DNA from: Novosphingobium sp. PP1Y
GTDB taxonomy: Bacteria > Pseudomonadota > Alphaproteobacteria > Sphingomonadales > Sphingomonadaceae
Assembly (NCBI RefSeq): GCF_000253255.1
Contig: NC_015580.1
Coordinates: 2,679,001 to 2,743,000 of the forward strand
Length of the DNA: 64,000 bases
Reading direction: 5' to 3'
Position numbers and translations under genes: made by a program. Positions 1 through 8,177 of this stretch are shown piece by piece (positions within the stretch are counted from its first letter, which is position 1; every line of letters begins with the position of its first letter). The notes beneath the pieces were generated by a model, which was not told the DNA's origin, made no database searches, and worked only from the letters and a program-made list of their open reading frames with translations.

Positions 1-94
1 TGGCGACATAGGCGCGGACGGTGTGCGGACTCCGCCTGCGTCCCTGTGCAAGATGGGTGCCCCAGGCTTCGAGAAGGTCCGCCTTGGCCGTCAC
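1..94 (-). CDS. xerC: Tyrosine recombinase XerC, N-terminal fragment (runs off the left edge)
   Basis: Only about 31 codons are in the window. The GTG start shares four bases (GTGA) with the hemW stop, so the two genes are probably translationally coupled. The fragment reads as the SAM-like core-binding N-terminus of a XerC/D recombinase: a leucine/tryptophan-rich first helix followed by RSPHTVRAYVA, the element that precedes the first DNA-contacting helix in this family. XerC with XerD resolves chromosome dimers at dif. The catalytic domain lies outside the window, so the XerC rather than phage-integrase assignment rests on this short motif and the chromosomal context. Confidence 0.7.
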   Translation of the reverse strand, partial: MTAKADLLEAWGTHLAQGRRRSPHTVRAYVA

Positions 95-1242
95 GGTTCG
101 ACGAGTTCTTCGGGCACCAGTTCGCCGAGCAAGGCATCGAGCAATGGCATACCGTTTTCGGCGACACCAAGCCGCGAGTCCTGCCGCCAGACGAGGCCCT
201 GACCATCGTAGAAGGCAGCCTTGTCTGCATTGCAAAGCGCTTCCTGGGGCAGGGCAAAGCGTGACGCCATGACGTCAAGATCCACACCTTCGCGCAGGCG
301 CAGGCCCATCAGCATGGCTTCGGAAGCCTGTTCCCTTTGCCCGAGCGGACGTTCTTCGCTGGTGCCGTGGCCCTGTTCGGCGATCGCTGCGAGCCAGTTC
401 TCCGGCTTGCGATGCCGCACCGTTGCCATGCCGCCGCGCCGCCCGTGGGCGCCGGGACCGATCCCGCAATAGTCGCCGTAGCGCCAGTAGGTGAGGTTGT
501 GACGGCTCTCTTCGCCGGGGCGGGCGTGGTTGCTGATCTCGTAGGCGGGAAGTCCGGCGCCGGCGGTCAACTCGCGGGTCAGCGCGAACATGTCGGCGCA
601 GGCATCCTCGTCGAGCGGTTCGAACGCGTGCTGGCGCACCATCGTGGCAAAGCGCGTGCCGGGCTCGATGGTGAGCTGGTAGAGCGAGAGGTGGCCGGTG
701 CCGAAGGACAGGGCGCGCGCCAGTTCCGCCTGCCATTGCTCGACACTCTGGCCCGGCCGGGCATAGATGAGGTCGAACGACACCCTTTCGAATTGTCGTT
801 GCGCAACGTCGAGGGCGTCCAGCCCTTCGCGTGCATCGTGGAGTCGGCCGAGGAAGCGCAGTGTCTCATCGTCGAGCGCCTGCAGCCCGAGCGACACCCG
901 GTTTACCCCGGCCGAGGCCAGTGCCGCGTAGTTGGCCGCTTCCACCGAGGACGGATTGCCCTCCAGCGTGATCTCGATGCCCGGTGCAAAGCCCCAGAGC
1001 CGCTCGGCTTCCTCAAGCAGCCTTGCGACCAGTGCTGGCGGCATGAGCGAAGGCGTGCCGCCGCCGAAAAAGATCGATTCGAGCCTTTCTCCGCCCGCCA
1101 GCGCGTGTTCGTGGCGCATGTCGGCAAGCAGCGTGTCCTGCCAGTGCTGGTGGTCGACGCGTTCGCGGACATGGCTGTTGAAGTCGCAATAAGGGCATTT
1201 TGCGAGGCAGAACGGCCAGTGGATGTAGAGCGCGCGGGCCAT
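91..1242 (-). CDS. hemW: Radical SAM heme chaperone HemW (HemN-like)
   Basis: The 383-residue protein belongs to the oxygen-independent coproporphyrinogen oxidase-like family. The radical SAM cluster motif CLAKCPYC lies at about residues 12-19, followed by the SAM-binding FFGGGTPS at about 58-65. Length and the position directly after rdgB fit HemW, which is thought to deliver heme to respiratory enzymes, rather than the longer true HemN. It starts 9 bp downstream of the rdgB stop and overlaps the next gene (xerC) by 4 bp, so rph-rdgB-hemW-xerC is a likely operon. HemW and HemN cannot be separated rigorously by eye. Confidence 0.85.
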   Translation of the reverse strand: MARALYIHWPFCLAKCPYCDFNSHVRERVDHQHWQDTLLADMRHEHALAGGERLESIFFGGGTPSLMPPALVARLLEEAERLWGFAPGIEITLEGNPSSVEAANYAALASAGVNRVSLGLQALDDETLRFLGRLHDAREGLDALDVAQRQFERVSFDLIYARPGQSVEQWQAELARALSFGTGHLSLYQLTIEPGTRFATMVRQHAFEPLDEDACADMFALTRELTAGAGLPAYEISNHARPGEESRHNLTYWRYGDYCGIGPGAHGRRGGMATVRHRKPENWLAAIAEQGHGTSEERPLGQREQASEAMLMGLRLREGVDLDVMASRFALPQEALCNADKAAFYDGQGLVWRQDSRLGVAENGMPLLDALLGELVPEELVEP

Positions 1243-1251
1243 CAGCCGATG

Positions 1252-1881
1252 TTAGCCGCCGAACTGCTCCGCGACCAGCTTGGCGAAAGCATCGGCGCGG
1301 TGGCTGATCTTGTGCTTTTCCTCGGGGTCGAGCTGCGCGAAGGTCGTGTCGCGGCCGTTCGGCACGAAGACCGGGTCGTAGCCGAAGCCCATCGTTCCGC
1401 GCGGCGGCCACGAAAAAGTGCCGTTCACCCGACCCTCGTAGACCACGCTGTCACCGTCGGGCCAGGCGATGGCGAGCACGCAGCTGAACCAGCAAGAGCG
1501 ATCGACTTCGGGACCCTGCTCGCACAGCAGGCCCTCGACCTTGCCCATCGCCATGTACCAGTCGCGGCCGGGTTCTCCTTCGAACCACTGACGCTCGGCC
1601 CAGTCGGCGGTGTAAACCCCGGGGCGTCCGCCCAATGCCGCCACCGAAAGCCCGCTGTCATCGGCAAGCGCAGGAAGCTGCGAGGCCTGCGCCGCGGCCC
1701 GTGCCTTGATCAGCGCATTCTCGATGAAGGTCTTTCCGGTTTCGGCCGGTTCGGGCAGGCCCAGTTGTCCTGCCGAGAGGCATTCCATGCCGTAAGGCGC
1801 CAGCAGCGCGCCGATTTCCTTCAGCTTGCCCGCATTGTGCGTGGCAATGACGAGGCGTTTGCTGTCGAGCTTTCGGGTCAT
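1252..1881 (-). CDS. rdgB: RdgB/HAM1 family XTP/dITP pyrophosphatase
   Basis: This 209-residue protein hydrolyses non-canonical purine triphosphates (dITP, XTP) to monophosphates and so keeps them out of DNA. The family signature is present: ATHNAGK near residues 13-19 (phosphate binding), TFIENA near 51-56, and the acidic LADDSGL at about 72-78. The C-terminal HKISHRADA is also typical. It sits between rph and hemW on the same strand. There are 128 bp between it and rph, in which I see no gene. Confidence 0.93.
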   Translation of the reverse strand: MTRKLDSKRLVIATHNAGKLKEIGALLAPYGMECLSAGQLGLPEPAETGKTFIENALIKARAAAQASQLPALADDSGLSVAALGGRPGVYTADWAERQWFEGEPGRDWYMAMGKVEGLLCEQGPEVDRSCWFSCVLAIAWPDGDSVVYEGRVNGTFSWPPRGTMGFGYDPVFVPNGRDTTFAQLDPEEKHKISHRADAFAKLVAEQFGG

Positions 1882-2009
1882 GTCACTATCCTGTCGGCAC
1901 CATGTTTCCCGTCACCTCCGGCCCATGACGGGTTCCCGCTCCCTTCGGTCTGGCCTGAAGGAAAGCGGGGCCCGACTGCGCGGAGGCGACGGCCACTCCA
2001 GACGAAGCC

Positions 2010-2726
2010 TTAGCGCCCTACCGCCTTGGCCTGAGCGGCGAAGATGCGTTCGCAGCCAATGCGGGCAAGGCGCAGGAGGCGCAGCAGGCCTTCCTCGTCA
2101 TAGGTATCGCCTTCCGCGGTGGCCTGAGCTTCGGCGATCTTGCCACCCTCGATCAGCACGAAATTGGCATCGGCACCGGCCGAGCTGTCTTCGATGTAGT
2201 CGAGGTCGAGAACCGGGGTGCCCTCGCAGATGCCGCAGGAAATCGCGGCAACGCGCGCTTCGATCGGGTCCTGGAGGATCTTGCCCTCGGCCATCAGCTT
2301 GTCGACGGCCAGGCGCAGGGCGACCCAGGCGCCCGAGATCGAAGCCGTGCGGGTGCCGCCATCGGCCTGCAGGACGTCGCAGTCGAGGACGATCTGGCGT
2401 TCGCCCAGCTTCTTCATGTCGACGACCGAGCGCAGGCTGCGGCCGATCAGGCGCTGGATTTCCTGAGTGCGGCCCGACTGCTTGCCCTTGGCCGCTTCGC
2501 GAGAGCCGCGCGTGTGCGTGGCGCGCGGGAGCATCGAGTACTCTGCCGTGACCCAGCCTTCGCCCTTGCCGCGCAGGAACGGGGGAACCCTTTCCTCGAC
2601 CGAGGCGGTGACGAGCACGCGGGTATCGCCGAAGGAGATCAGCACCGAGCCTTCGGCATGCTTGGTGAAACCGGTCTGGATGTCGATAGCGCGCATTTCG
2701 TCGGGCGCACGGCCGGAAGGTCGCAT
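2010..2726 (-). CDS. rph: Ribonuclease PH
   Basis: A 238-residue phosphorolytic 3'-5' exoribonuclease that trims tRNA 3' ends. The opening MRPSGR, the segment EYSMLPRATHTR (about 80-91) and the DCDVLQADGGTRTA block (about 115-128) are RNase PH hallmarks, including the phosphate-binding arginine region. The gene is divergent from hrcA; the 64-bp gap must hold both promoters. I see no CIRCE-type inverted repeat there. Confidence 0.95.
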   Translation of the reverse strand: MRPSGRAPDEMRAIDIQTGFTKHAEGSVLISFGDTRVLVTASVEERVPPFLRGKGEGWVTAEYSMLPRATHTRGSREAAKGKQSGRTQEIQRLIGRSLRSVVDMKKLGERQIVLDCDVLQADGGTRTASISGAWVALRLAVDKLMAEGKILQDPIEARVAAISCGICEGTPVLDLDYIEDSSAGADANFVLIEGGKIAEAQATAEGDTYDEEGLLRLLRLARIGCERIFAAQAKAVGR

Positions 2727-2790
2727 GTACTGTCCTCGTAGCTAAGATTGCAGCGGCCCTAGGCGTATTAAGCTTGAGGCTGCAAGCCCA

Positions 2791-3852
2791 ATGCCTAAAT
2801 TGCAGCGCATGACGACACCACCCATCACCGAATTGACCACGAGGGCGCGCGAGATCTTCCGCCTTGTCGTCGAAGGTTACATCGCGACCGGTACTCCGGT
2901 GGGGTCCAAGGCCCTGTCCGGCAATACGGGCGTGAACCTGTCATCGGCCTCGATTCGCTCGGTTCTGGCCGATCTCGAATCGCTGGGCCTGCTGGCCGCG
3001 CCGCATACGAGCGCGGGGCGGTTGCCGACCGAGGCGGGCCTGCGCCTCTTCGTCGACGGGATCATGCAGGTGGCTGAACCCACGGCAGAGGAACGCGCGG
3101 TCATCGAACGGCGGATCTCGCAGCCGGGGCCCATCGAAGCCGCGCTCGAGGCGGCCAGCACGATGCTGTCCAGCCTGACGTCGAGCGCCGGGGTGGTCAT
3201 GGTGCCCAAGCGCGAGCCGCGCCTCCAGCACCTGCAACTCGTACCGCTCGCGCCGGGAAGGGCGCTCGCCGTTCTGGTCGGCGATGACGGCGCGGTCGAG
3301 AATCGCATCGTCGATCTGCCGGCGTCGCTGCCCATGGGCGCGCTGGAAGAAGCGTCGAACTATATCTCGGCCCGGCTGACAGGCCGGACGCTGGGCGAGG
3401 CGGTGCGAGTCATGCGCTCCGAGATCGCCTCGGGCCAGTCGGCTCTCGATGCGGCAAGCCGCGATCTGGTCGAACGCGGCCTTGCCGTGTGGAGCGAAGA
3501 CGTGATGCAGCGGCCGGTGCTGATCGTGCGAGGCCAGGCGAACCTGCTCGATGAGGGCGCCTTATCGGATCTCGAACGGGTGCGTTCGCTGCTCGATGAC
3601 CTTGAAAACAAGCAGTCGGTTGCCGATCTTCTCGAAATGGCGCGAGAGGCTGAATCGACGCGCATTTTCATCGGCTCGGAAAACCGGCTTTTCGCGCTTT
3701 CCGGGTCTTCGGTGATCGCATCGCCCTATCGCGACCGGGATGGCCGCGTTGTCGGAGTTGTGGGGGTTATCGGCCCGACGCGGTTGAATTATGCACGAGT
3801 CGTCCCCATGGTGGACTTCACCGCCCAGAGCCTGGGCAAGCTCATCGGATAG
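2791..3852 (+). CDS. hrcA: Heat-inducible transcription repressor HrcA
   Basis: The 353-residue protein matches HrcA: an N-terminal winged helix (TRAREIFRLVVEGYIATGTP), the GSKALSG segment, then the SSASIRSVLADLE recognition helix followed by APHTSAGR. The C-terminal half ends with VVGVIGPTRLNYARV, typical of the family. HrcA represses groESL and sometimes dnaK operons by binding CIRCE, but I see no CIRCE element in front of hrcA-grpE or dnaK here, so its targets are probably elsewhere. An alternative start is the ATG at 2809; the one given has a GAGG about 13 bases upstream. grpE follows after 16 bp. Confidence 0.92.
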   Translation: MPKLQRMTTPPITELTTRAREIFRLVVEGYIATGTPVGSKALSGNTGVNLSSASIRSVLADLESLGLLAAPHTSAGRLPTEAGLRLFVDGIMQVAEPTAEERAVIERRISQPGPIEAALEAASTMLSSLTSSAGVVMVPKREPRLQHLQLVPLAPGRALAVLVGDDGAVENRIVDLPASLPMGALEEASNYISARLTGRTLGEAVRVMRSEIASGQSALDAASRDLVERGLAVWSEDVMQRPVLIVRGQANLLDEGALSDLERVRSLLDDLENKQSVADLLEMAREAESTRIFIGSENRLFALSGSSVIASPYRDRDGRVVGVVGVIGPTRLNYARVVPMVDFTAQSLGKLIG

Positions 3853-3868
3853 CTGGAACCTTAGAATA

Positions 3869-4456
3869 ATGACTGAAGACAAGACTCAGCCGTCACAGGA
3901 TCAGGCTGTAGATCCCGCGGTGGCCGAAGAACTGAAGGGTGTGCCGGAACATATGGTAGACAAGGGCGCAGACAACGACGTCGCCGAAGACGAGCTCGCG
4001 AATCTTCGCGAAGAACTCGAAGTCGCCAAGCAGGACGTGCTTTACGCCCGCGCCGAGACGCAGAACGTGCGCCGCCGGCTTGAAAAGGACATTGCCGATA
4101 CCCGCAATTATGCTGCGACCGGTTTCGCTCGCGACATTCTCTCGGTAGCCGACAACCTTTCCCGTGCGCTGTCGGCGATTCCCGCCGATCTGCGCGAGGA
4201 CGAGAAGGTAAAGACCTTCATCGCCGGTATCGAGGCCACCAGCCGCGAGATCGAGAAGGTCTTCGGTACCCATGGCATCACCCGCATTGCTGCCATGGGC
4301 ATGCCGCTCGATCCCAACCAGCACCAGGCCATGATCGAAGTGCCGTCCGCCGATGCGGAGCCGGGAACGGTCGTGCAGGAACTGCAGGCCGGTTACATGA
4401 TCAAGGACCGCCTGCTGCGTCCGGCCATGGTCGCAGTGGCCAAGAAGCCCGACTGA
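3869..4456 (+). CDS. grpE: Nucleotide exchange factor GrpE
   Basis: A 195-residue DnaK co-chaperone. The acidic N-terminus leads into a long coiled coil (about residues 35-75, ELEVAKQDVLYARAETQNVR), then the conserved FARDILSVADNLSRAL and the C-terminal beta domain with LDPNQHQAM and GYMIKDRLLRPAMV. The start was set at MTEDKTQ because the upstream in-frame codons lie inside hrcA. It is co-directional with hrcA and its end is marked by a strong hairpin. DnaK and DnaJ are in a separate unit 1.7 kb downstream. Confidence 0.94.
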   Translation: MTEDKTQPSQDQAVDPAVAEELKGVPEHMVDKGADNDVAEDELANLREELEVAKQDVLYARAETQNVRRRLEKDIADTRNYAATGFARDILSVADNLSRALSAIPADLREDEKVKTFIAGIEATSREIEKVFGTHGITRIAAMGMPLDPNQHQAMIEVPSADAEPGTVVQELQAGYMIKDRLLRPAMVAVAKKPD

Positions 4457-4465
4457 TACGCGTTT

Positions 4466-4504
4466 CGCCGCCCTGCCATGGGGATAACCGGGGGCAGGGC
4501 GGCG
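4466..4504 (+). terminator. Strong hairpin after grpE
   Basis: A perfect 12-bp inverted repeat (CGCCGCCCTGCC at 4466-4477 and its complement at 4493-4504) flanks a 15-base loop 10 bp after the grpE stop. It lacks a following T-tract, so it may be an mRNA 3'-end stabiliser or a weak intrinsic terminator. Confidence 0.5.
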
Positions 4505-4586
4505 ACAGTCCGTGGCACAAATCAGGAACCAAGGGGCTTCCCCTCCGTTGATCAGATAGACCCACGCTGATTTTCGGAGACGTTCC

Positions 4587-4844
4587 ATGCGCAAGTTCAT
4601 CCTCCCCGTTATTGCTGCCGGGGCTCTCGGCCTTGGTGGCTGTGCCAGCAACTATGCCGGCGAAGGTGCGCTCGGCGGTGCAGCTCTCGGGGCCGGTGTC
4701 GGCGCCGTGACCGGGGGAGACGTCGGGACCGGCGCTGCGATCGGCGCGGCCGCAGGCGCGGCGGTCGGCTCGCAGGTCGACAAGGACAAGGGTTGCTATC
4801 GCTATGACCGCGATGGCCGTCGCTACTGGGACCGCGACTGCTGA
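4587..4844 (+). CDS. Small glycine-zipper lipoprotein
   Basis: An 85-residue protein with a type-II signal peptide: MRKF, a short hydrophobic stretch and the lipobox LGGC at about residues 16-19, so mature Cys19 is probably lipidated. Residues about 27-62 are a glycine/alanine-rich zipper (GAALGAGVGAVTGG, GAAIGAAAGAAVG), as in small outer-membrane glycine-zipper (Rick-17kDa-type) proteins. The C-terminus is charged and aromatic (YRYDRDGRRYWDRDC) and ends in Cys. It stands alone, with its own terminator. Function is unknown; such proteins are often envelope-stress related. Confidence 0.8.
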   Translation: MRKFILPVIAAGALGLGGCASNYAGEGALGGAALGAGVGAVTGGDVGTGAAIGAAAGAAVGSQVDKDKGCYRYDRDGRRYWDRDC

Positions 4845-4870
4845 TCCCACGCCATCGGATTACCGGAAAC

Positions 4871-4906
4871 AAGGGTGCAAGAGCCGATCTTGCGCCCTTC
4901 TTTCTT
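4871..4906 (+). terminator. Rho-independent terminator of the lipoprotein gene
   Basis: An 11-bp stem with one G-T pair (AAGGGTGCAAG at 4871-4881 with CTTGCGCCCTT at 4889-4899), a 7-base loop, then CTTTCTT. It lies 26 bp after the stop codon. Confidence 0.8.
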
Positions 4907-4914
4907 GCCGGTTT

Positions 4915-5421
4915 CTATGCCGGTGTGCCGTCGAACGGCAGAATGCCAGTGTAGGACTCCAGTGGCGGCGCTCCCGGAACGGCGTGCCTCCGGCGCAGCA
5001 GGAAGACATGCCGGACGATTTCGGCCTGCTGTTCGATGCCGTAACGATCGAGCCTCCAGCCCGGTCTCAGCGCATAGTCATAGCGGCATAGCGGATGGCG
5101 CATGAGCGGCAGGTACCAGCGTCCTTGACGCTGCGCCTGCCACACATGCGTCATCTCGTGAATGAAGAGGCCCTGCAGCCTCGTCGATGCGCAGGAAAAG
5201 TCTTCGAGGTATAGCGTCGAGCGCGGGTGGAAATGGATGTGTCCGCAAGGGGCCATCACCGTGTCGACCGGCTGAAGGGGGAACCAGCGTCGGCGCCGGA
5301 TCTTCACCGCCGCAAGGTCGATGGCGTCGCCGAAAACCGATCCTGCGAGGGCGACCTCGCCCGGCGTCAGGCAGCGTTCGCCGCCCGGCGCGCAAGGACC
5401 GGCTTCGGCAAGGTCGATCAG
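4915..5421 (-). CDS. Small HExxH-type protein, possible CTG start
   Basis: The readable frame encodes a zinc-peptidase-like motif, LFIHEMTHVWQ, where HEMTH fits HExxH. I recall such 160-170-residue proteins in sphingomonads, often labelled vgr-related. An in-frame GTG at 5307 would give 130 residues, but the frame stays open upstream and encodes LTPGEVALAGSVFGDAID, which looks like the expected family N-terminus. No ATG, GTG or TTG occurs there; the only plausible initiator is a CTG whose last two bases overlap the stop of the upstream PCuAC gene (CTGA). I annotate that 168-residue form. Substrate is unknown, and a third zinc ligand is not obvious. Confidence 0.6.
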   Translation of the reverse strand: MIDLAEAGPCAPGGERCLTPGEVALAGSVFGDAIDLAAVKIRRRRWFPLQPVDTVMAPCGHIHFHPRSTLYLEDFSCASTRLQGLFIHEMTHVWQAQRQGRWYLPLMRHPLCRYDYALRPGWRLDRYGIEQQAEIVRHVFLLRRRHAVPGAPPLESYTGILPFDGTPA

Positions 5422-5996
5422 TGGTGCATTCCCGCCATGTCGCCGTCCTGCATGGAGCCGCCCTCCATTCCGGAATGGTCCATGCTGCCGGTCATGCCGC
5501 TTTGCATGCCGCCGCCCATAGTCTCGATTTGCAGCGGCATCGACAGCTTGTCCCCGTCGGCGAAAGTCAGCGTCAGCTCGGTGCTCTCACCGGTCTTGAG
5601 CGTATCGTCGATGTCGAAGGCCATGACGTGATACCCGCCGGGAGCGAATTCCAGCACGCCGCCGGGCGCGATCTCGAGCGAGTCCACCGAAGACATCTTG
5701 CCGCCTTCGGTCTTGTGCATCTGCACTTTTCCCGCGCCCGCGACATGGACGCCGACCAGGGTAGCCGGCTGCGGTCCTTCGTTTCGGATACTGAAGTAGA
5801 CTGCGCCCGGGCGGCCTGCGACGACCGGCAGGATCATGCGGCCGTCGCTGCCGGAAATGCCCGGCTTCGCGTCCGGATTGCCTGAATCGGCAGTTTCGGT
5901 CGCATTGCCGGCAGGGGCTTCGGACTGCTGGCATCCCGCCAGCGATGCGGCCACGGCCAGCGCCGAAGCAACTGCCACGGAACGAAAGATTTTCAC
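5418..5996 (-). CDS. PCuAC-type periplasmic copper chaperone, lipoprotein
   Basis: The GTG start chosen gives a typical lipoprotein signal (VKIFRSVAVASALAVAAS, lipobox SLAGC); an AGGAAGG lies about 11 bases upstream. A GTG nine bases further up is the alternative. The DUF461/PCuAC copper motif is clear: MH, ten residues on GKM, and about 20 further YHVM, the H-x-M pair. The C-terminal tail is Met/His-rich (GMTGSMDHSGM, MAGMHH), giving a second likely Cu site. Such proteins hand copper to the CuA or CuB centre of cytochrome oxidase. It is directly coupled to the downstream HExxH protein. Confidence 0.85.
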   Translation of the reverse strand: MKIFRSVAVASALAVAASLAGCQQSEAPAGNATETADSGNPDAKPGISGSDGRMILPVVAGRPGAVYFSIRNEGPQPATLVGVHVAGAGKVQMHKTEGGKMSSVDSLEIAPGGVLEFAPGGYHVMAFDIDDTLKTGESTELTLTFADGDKLSMPLQIETMGGGMQSGMTGSMDHSGMEGGSMQDGDMAGMHH

Positions 5997-6058
5997 CTGA
6001 GACACATCCTTCCTGGAAACCCTCGAAAAATTAGCGGGGGTAATGCCATTGTGGCGGT

Positions 6059-6086
6059 CTTGTTCCAAGAAAAACCGCTCCTATAT
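6059..6086 (+). promoter_or_regulatory. Sigma32-like promoter upstream of dnaK
   Basis: CTTG at 6059-6062, a 17-base spacer, then CCTATAT at 6080-6086. This agrees with the alphaproteobacterial RpoH consensus CTTG-N17/18-CYTATNT as I know it. It lies about 105 bp upstream of the dnaK start, with no other gene between. Confidence 0.6.
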
Positions 6087-6191
6087 CGCCCCCCGACGAC
6101 ATTGAACGTCATCGAGCCGCGCAAGCCGCCTTGCCTCTAGTCAGGGAGGCGATCCGTGCGGTGTCATCCACTGACGTGAGGAATGGGGATA

Positions 6192-8099
6192 ATGGGAAAA
6201 GTAATTGGTATCGACCTTGGCACCACCAACAGCTGTGTCGCCGTCATGGACGGTGGCAAGCCCAAGGTCATTGAAAACTCCGAAGGTGCGCGCACGACGC
6301 CTTCGATCGTCGCCTTCACCAAGGACGGCGAACGCCTGATCGGTCAGCCGGCCAAGCGCCAGGCTGTCACGAACGGTGACAACACGATTTTCGCAGTGAA
6401 GCGCCTCATCGGCCGCCGCTTCGACGATCCGGTGACCAAGAAGGACACCGAGCTGGTTCCGTACCACATCGTCAAGGGCAAGAACGGTGACGCGTGGGTC
6501 CAGGCTGGCGGCGAGGACTACAGCCCGTCGCAGATCTCGGCCTTCACCCTGCAGAAGATGAAGGAAACCGCCGAGAGCTATCTGGGCGAGACCGTCACGC
6601 AGGCCGTCATCACCGTGCCCGCATACTTCAACGACGCGCAGCGCCAGGCGACCAAGGATGCCGGCCAGATTGCGGGTCTCGAAGTGCTGCGCATCATCAA
6701 CGAGCCGACCGCGGCCGCGCTCGCCTATGGCCTCGACAAGCAGGACGGCAAGACCATCGCGGTCTACGACCTTGGCGGCGGCACCTTCGACGTCTCGATC
6801 CTCGAGATCGGCGACGGCGTGTTCGAGGTGAAGTCGACCAACGGCGACACGTTCCTGGGCGGTGAAGATTTCGACACCAAGCTCGTCGAATGGCTGGCCG
6901 ACAAGTTCAAGGCCAAGGAAAACATGGACCTGCGGACCGACAAGCTCGCTCTGCAGCGCCTTAAGGAAGCGGCCGAAAAGGCGAAGATCGAGCTGTCGTC
7001 GGCTGCGACGACCGAGATCAACCTGCCCTTCATCACCGCGCGCATGGAAGGCGGCGCGACGACCCCGCTTCACCTGGTCGAAACGGTTACCCGCGCCGAC
7101 CTCGAGAAGATGGTCGCCGACCTCATCAAGCGCACCATCGAGCCGTGCCGCAAGGCGCTGGCCGATGCCGGCATCTCGGCTGCGGAAGTCGATGACGTCG
7201 TGCTCGTGGGCGGCATGACCCGCATGCCCAAGGTACGCGAAGTCGTGAAGGAATTCTTCGGCAAGGAACCGCACACCGGCGTGAACCCGGACGAAGTCGT
7301 CGCCATGGGCGCGGCGATCCAGGCCGGCGTCCTCCAGGGCGACGTCAAGGACGTGCTGCTGCTCGACGTGACCCCGCTTTCGCTGGGCATCGAGACGCTG
7401 GGCGGCATCATGACCAAGATGATCGACCGCAACACGACGATCCCGACGAAGAAGAGCCAGGTCTATTCGACTGCCGAGGACAACCAGCAGGCGGTGACGA
7501 TCCGCGTGTTCCAGGGCGAACGCGAAATGGCGCAGGACAACAAGCTCCTCGGCCAGTTCGACCTCGTCGGCATCCCGCCGGCTCGCCGGGGCGTGCCGCA
7601 GATCGAAGTCACTTTCGACATCGACGCGAACGGCATCGTCAACGTGTCCGCCAAGGACAAGGGCACCGGCAAGGAACAGCAGATCCGCATCCAGGCTTCG
7701 GGCGGTCTGTCCGACGCCGACATCGACCAGATGGTCAAGGATGCCGAGAAGTTCGCCGAAGAGGACAAGAAGCGTCGTGAATCGGCGGAAGCCAAGAACA
7801 ACGCGGACAGCCTCGTCCACGCGACCGAGCAGCAGCTTGCCGAAAACGGTGACAAGATCGACGCTGGCCTGAAGTCGGAAGTCGAAACCGCCATCGCCGA
7901 AGCCAAGACGGCTCTCGAAAGCGGCGACACCGCCGAGATCACGGCCAAGGCCCAGGCGCTGACCGAAGTCGCCATGAAGATGGGTCAGGCGATCTACGAG
8001 AAGGAGCAGTCCGCTGCTGCCTCGCCGGAGGCCGCGCCTTCGGGTGACGAGGACGTGGTCGACGCCGAGTTCTCGGAAGTCGACGAAAACAAGGGCTGA
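6192..8099 (+). CDS. dnaK: Molecular chaperone DnaK (Hsp70)
   Basis: A 635-residue Hsp70. The start is at MGKVIGIDLGTTNSC; an ATG three codons upstream is in frame but less likely. Visible landmarks are the ATPase phosphate loops (GIDLGTTNSCV near residue 5, DLGGGTFDVSI near 195, VLVGGMTRMP near 335), the linker with VLLLDVTPLSLGIET near 390, the substrate-binding beta domain, and the C-terminal EEVD-like acidic tail (DEDVVDAEFSEV). It folds clients with DnaJ and GrpE. It lies upstream of dnaJ (78 bp gap with a hairpin) and downstream of a sigma32-like promoter. Confidence 0.98.
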   Translation: MGKVIGIDLGTTNSCVAVMDGGKPKVIENSEGARTTPSIVAFTKDGERLIGQPAKRQAVTNGDNTIFAVKRLIGRRFDDPVTKKDTELVPYHIVKGKNGDAWVQAGGEDYSPSQISAFTLQKMKETAESYLGETVTQAVITVPAYFNDAQRQATKDAGQIAGLEVLRIINEPTAAALAYGLDKQDGKTIAVYDLGGGTFDVSILEIGDGVFEVKSTNGDTFLGGEDFDTKLVEWLADKFKAKENMDLRTDKLALQRLKEAAEKAKIELSSAATTEINLPFITARMEGGATTPLHLVETVTRADLEKMVADLIKRTIEPCRKALADAGISAAEVDDVVLVGGMTRMPKVREVVKEFFGKEPHTGVNPDEVVAMGAAIQAGVLQGDVKDVLLLDVTPLSLGIETLGGIMTKMIDRNTTIPTKKSQVYSTAEDNQQAVTIRVFQGEREMAQDNKLLGQFDLVGIPPARRGVPQIEVTFDIDANGIVNVSAKDKGTGKEQQIRIQASGGLSDADIDQMVKDAEKFAEEDKKRRESAEAKNNADSLVHATEQQLAENGDKIDAGLKSEVETAIAEAKTALESGDTAEITAKAQALTEVAMKMGQAIYEKEQSAAASPEAAPSGDEDVVDAEFSEVDENKG

Positions 8100-8118
8100 G
8101 CGTCCTGATGAAAACCGT

Positions 8119-8153
8119 GGGCGTCACCGGTGCAATGCGCGTCGGTGGCGCCC
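8119..8153 (+). other. dnaK-dnaJ intergenic hairpin
   Basis: An 11-bp stem with one G-T pair (GGGCGTCACCG at 8119-8129 and CGGTGGCGCCC at 8143-8153) with a 13-base loop, between dnaK and dnaJ. There is no T-tract, so it is more likely a partial attenuator or a processing/stability element than a full terminator. Confidence 0.5.
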
Positions 8154-8177
8154 GGGTTATCTACGGGGGTTAGATAC

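Noticed and set aside
337..2013. Long plus-strand open frame across hemW-rdgB
   Set aside because: Antisense to two well-recognised genes and without family features; a GC-rich shadow.
6141..7820. Long minus-strand open frame antisense to dnaK
   Set aside because: Product is His/Asp/Arg-rich with no domain; dnaK on the other strand is certain.
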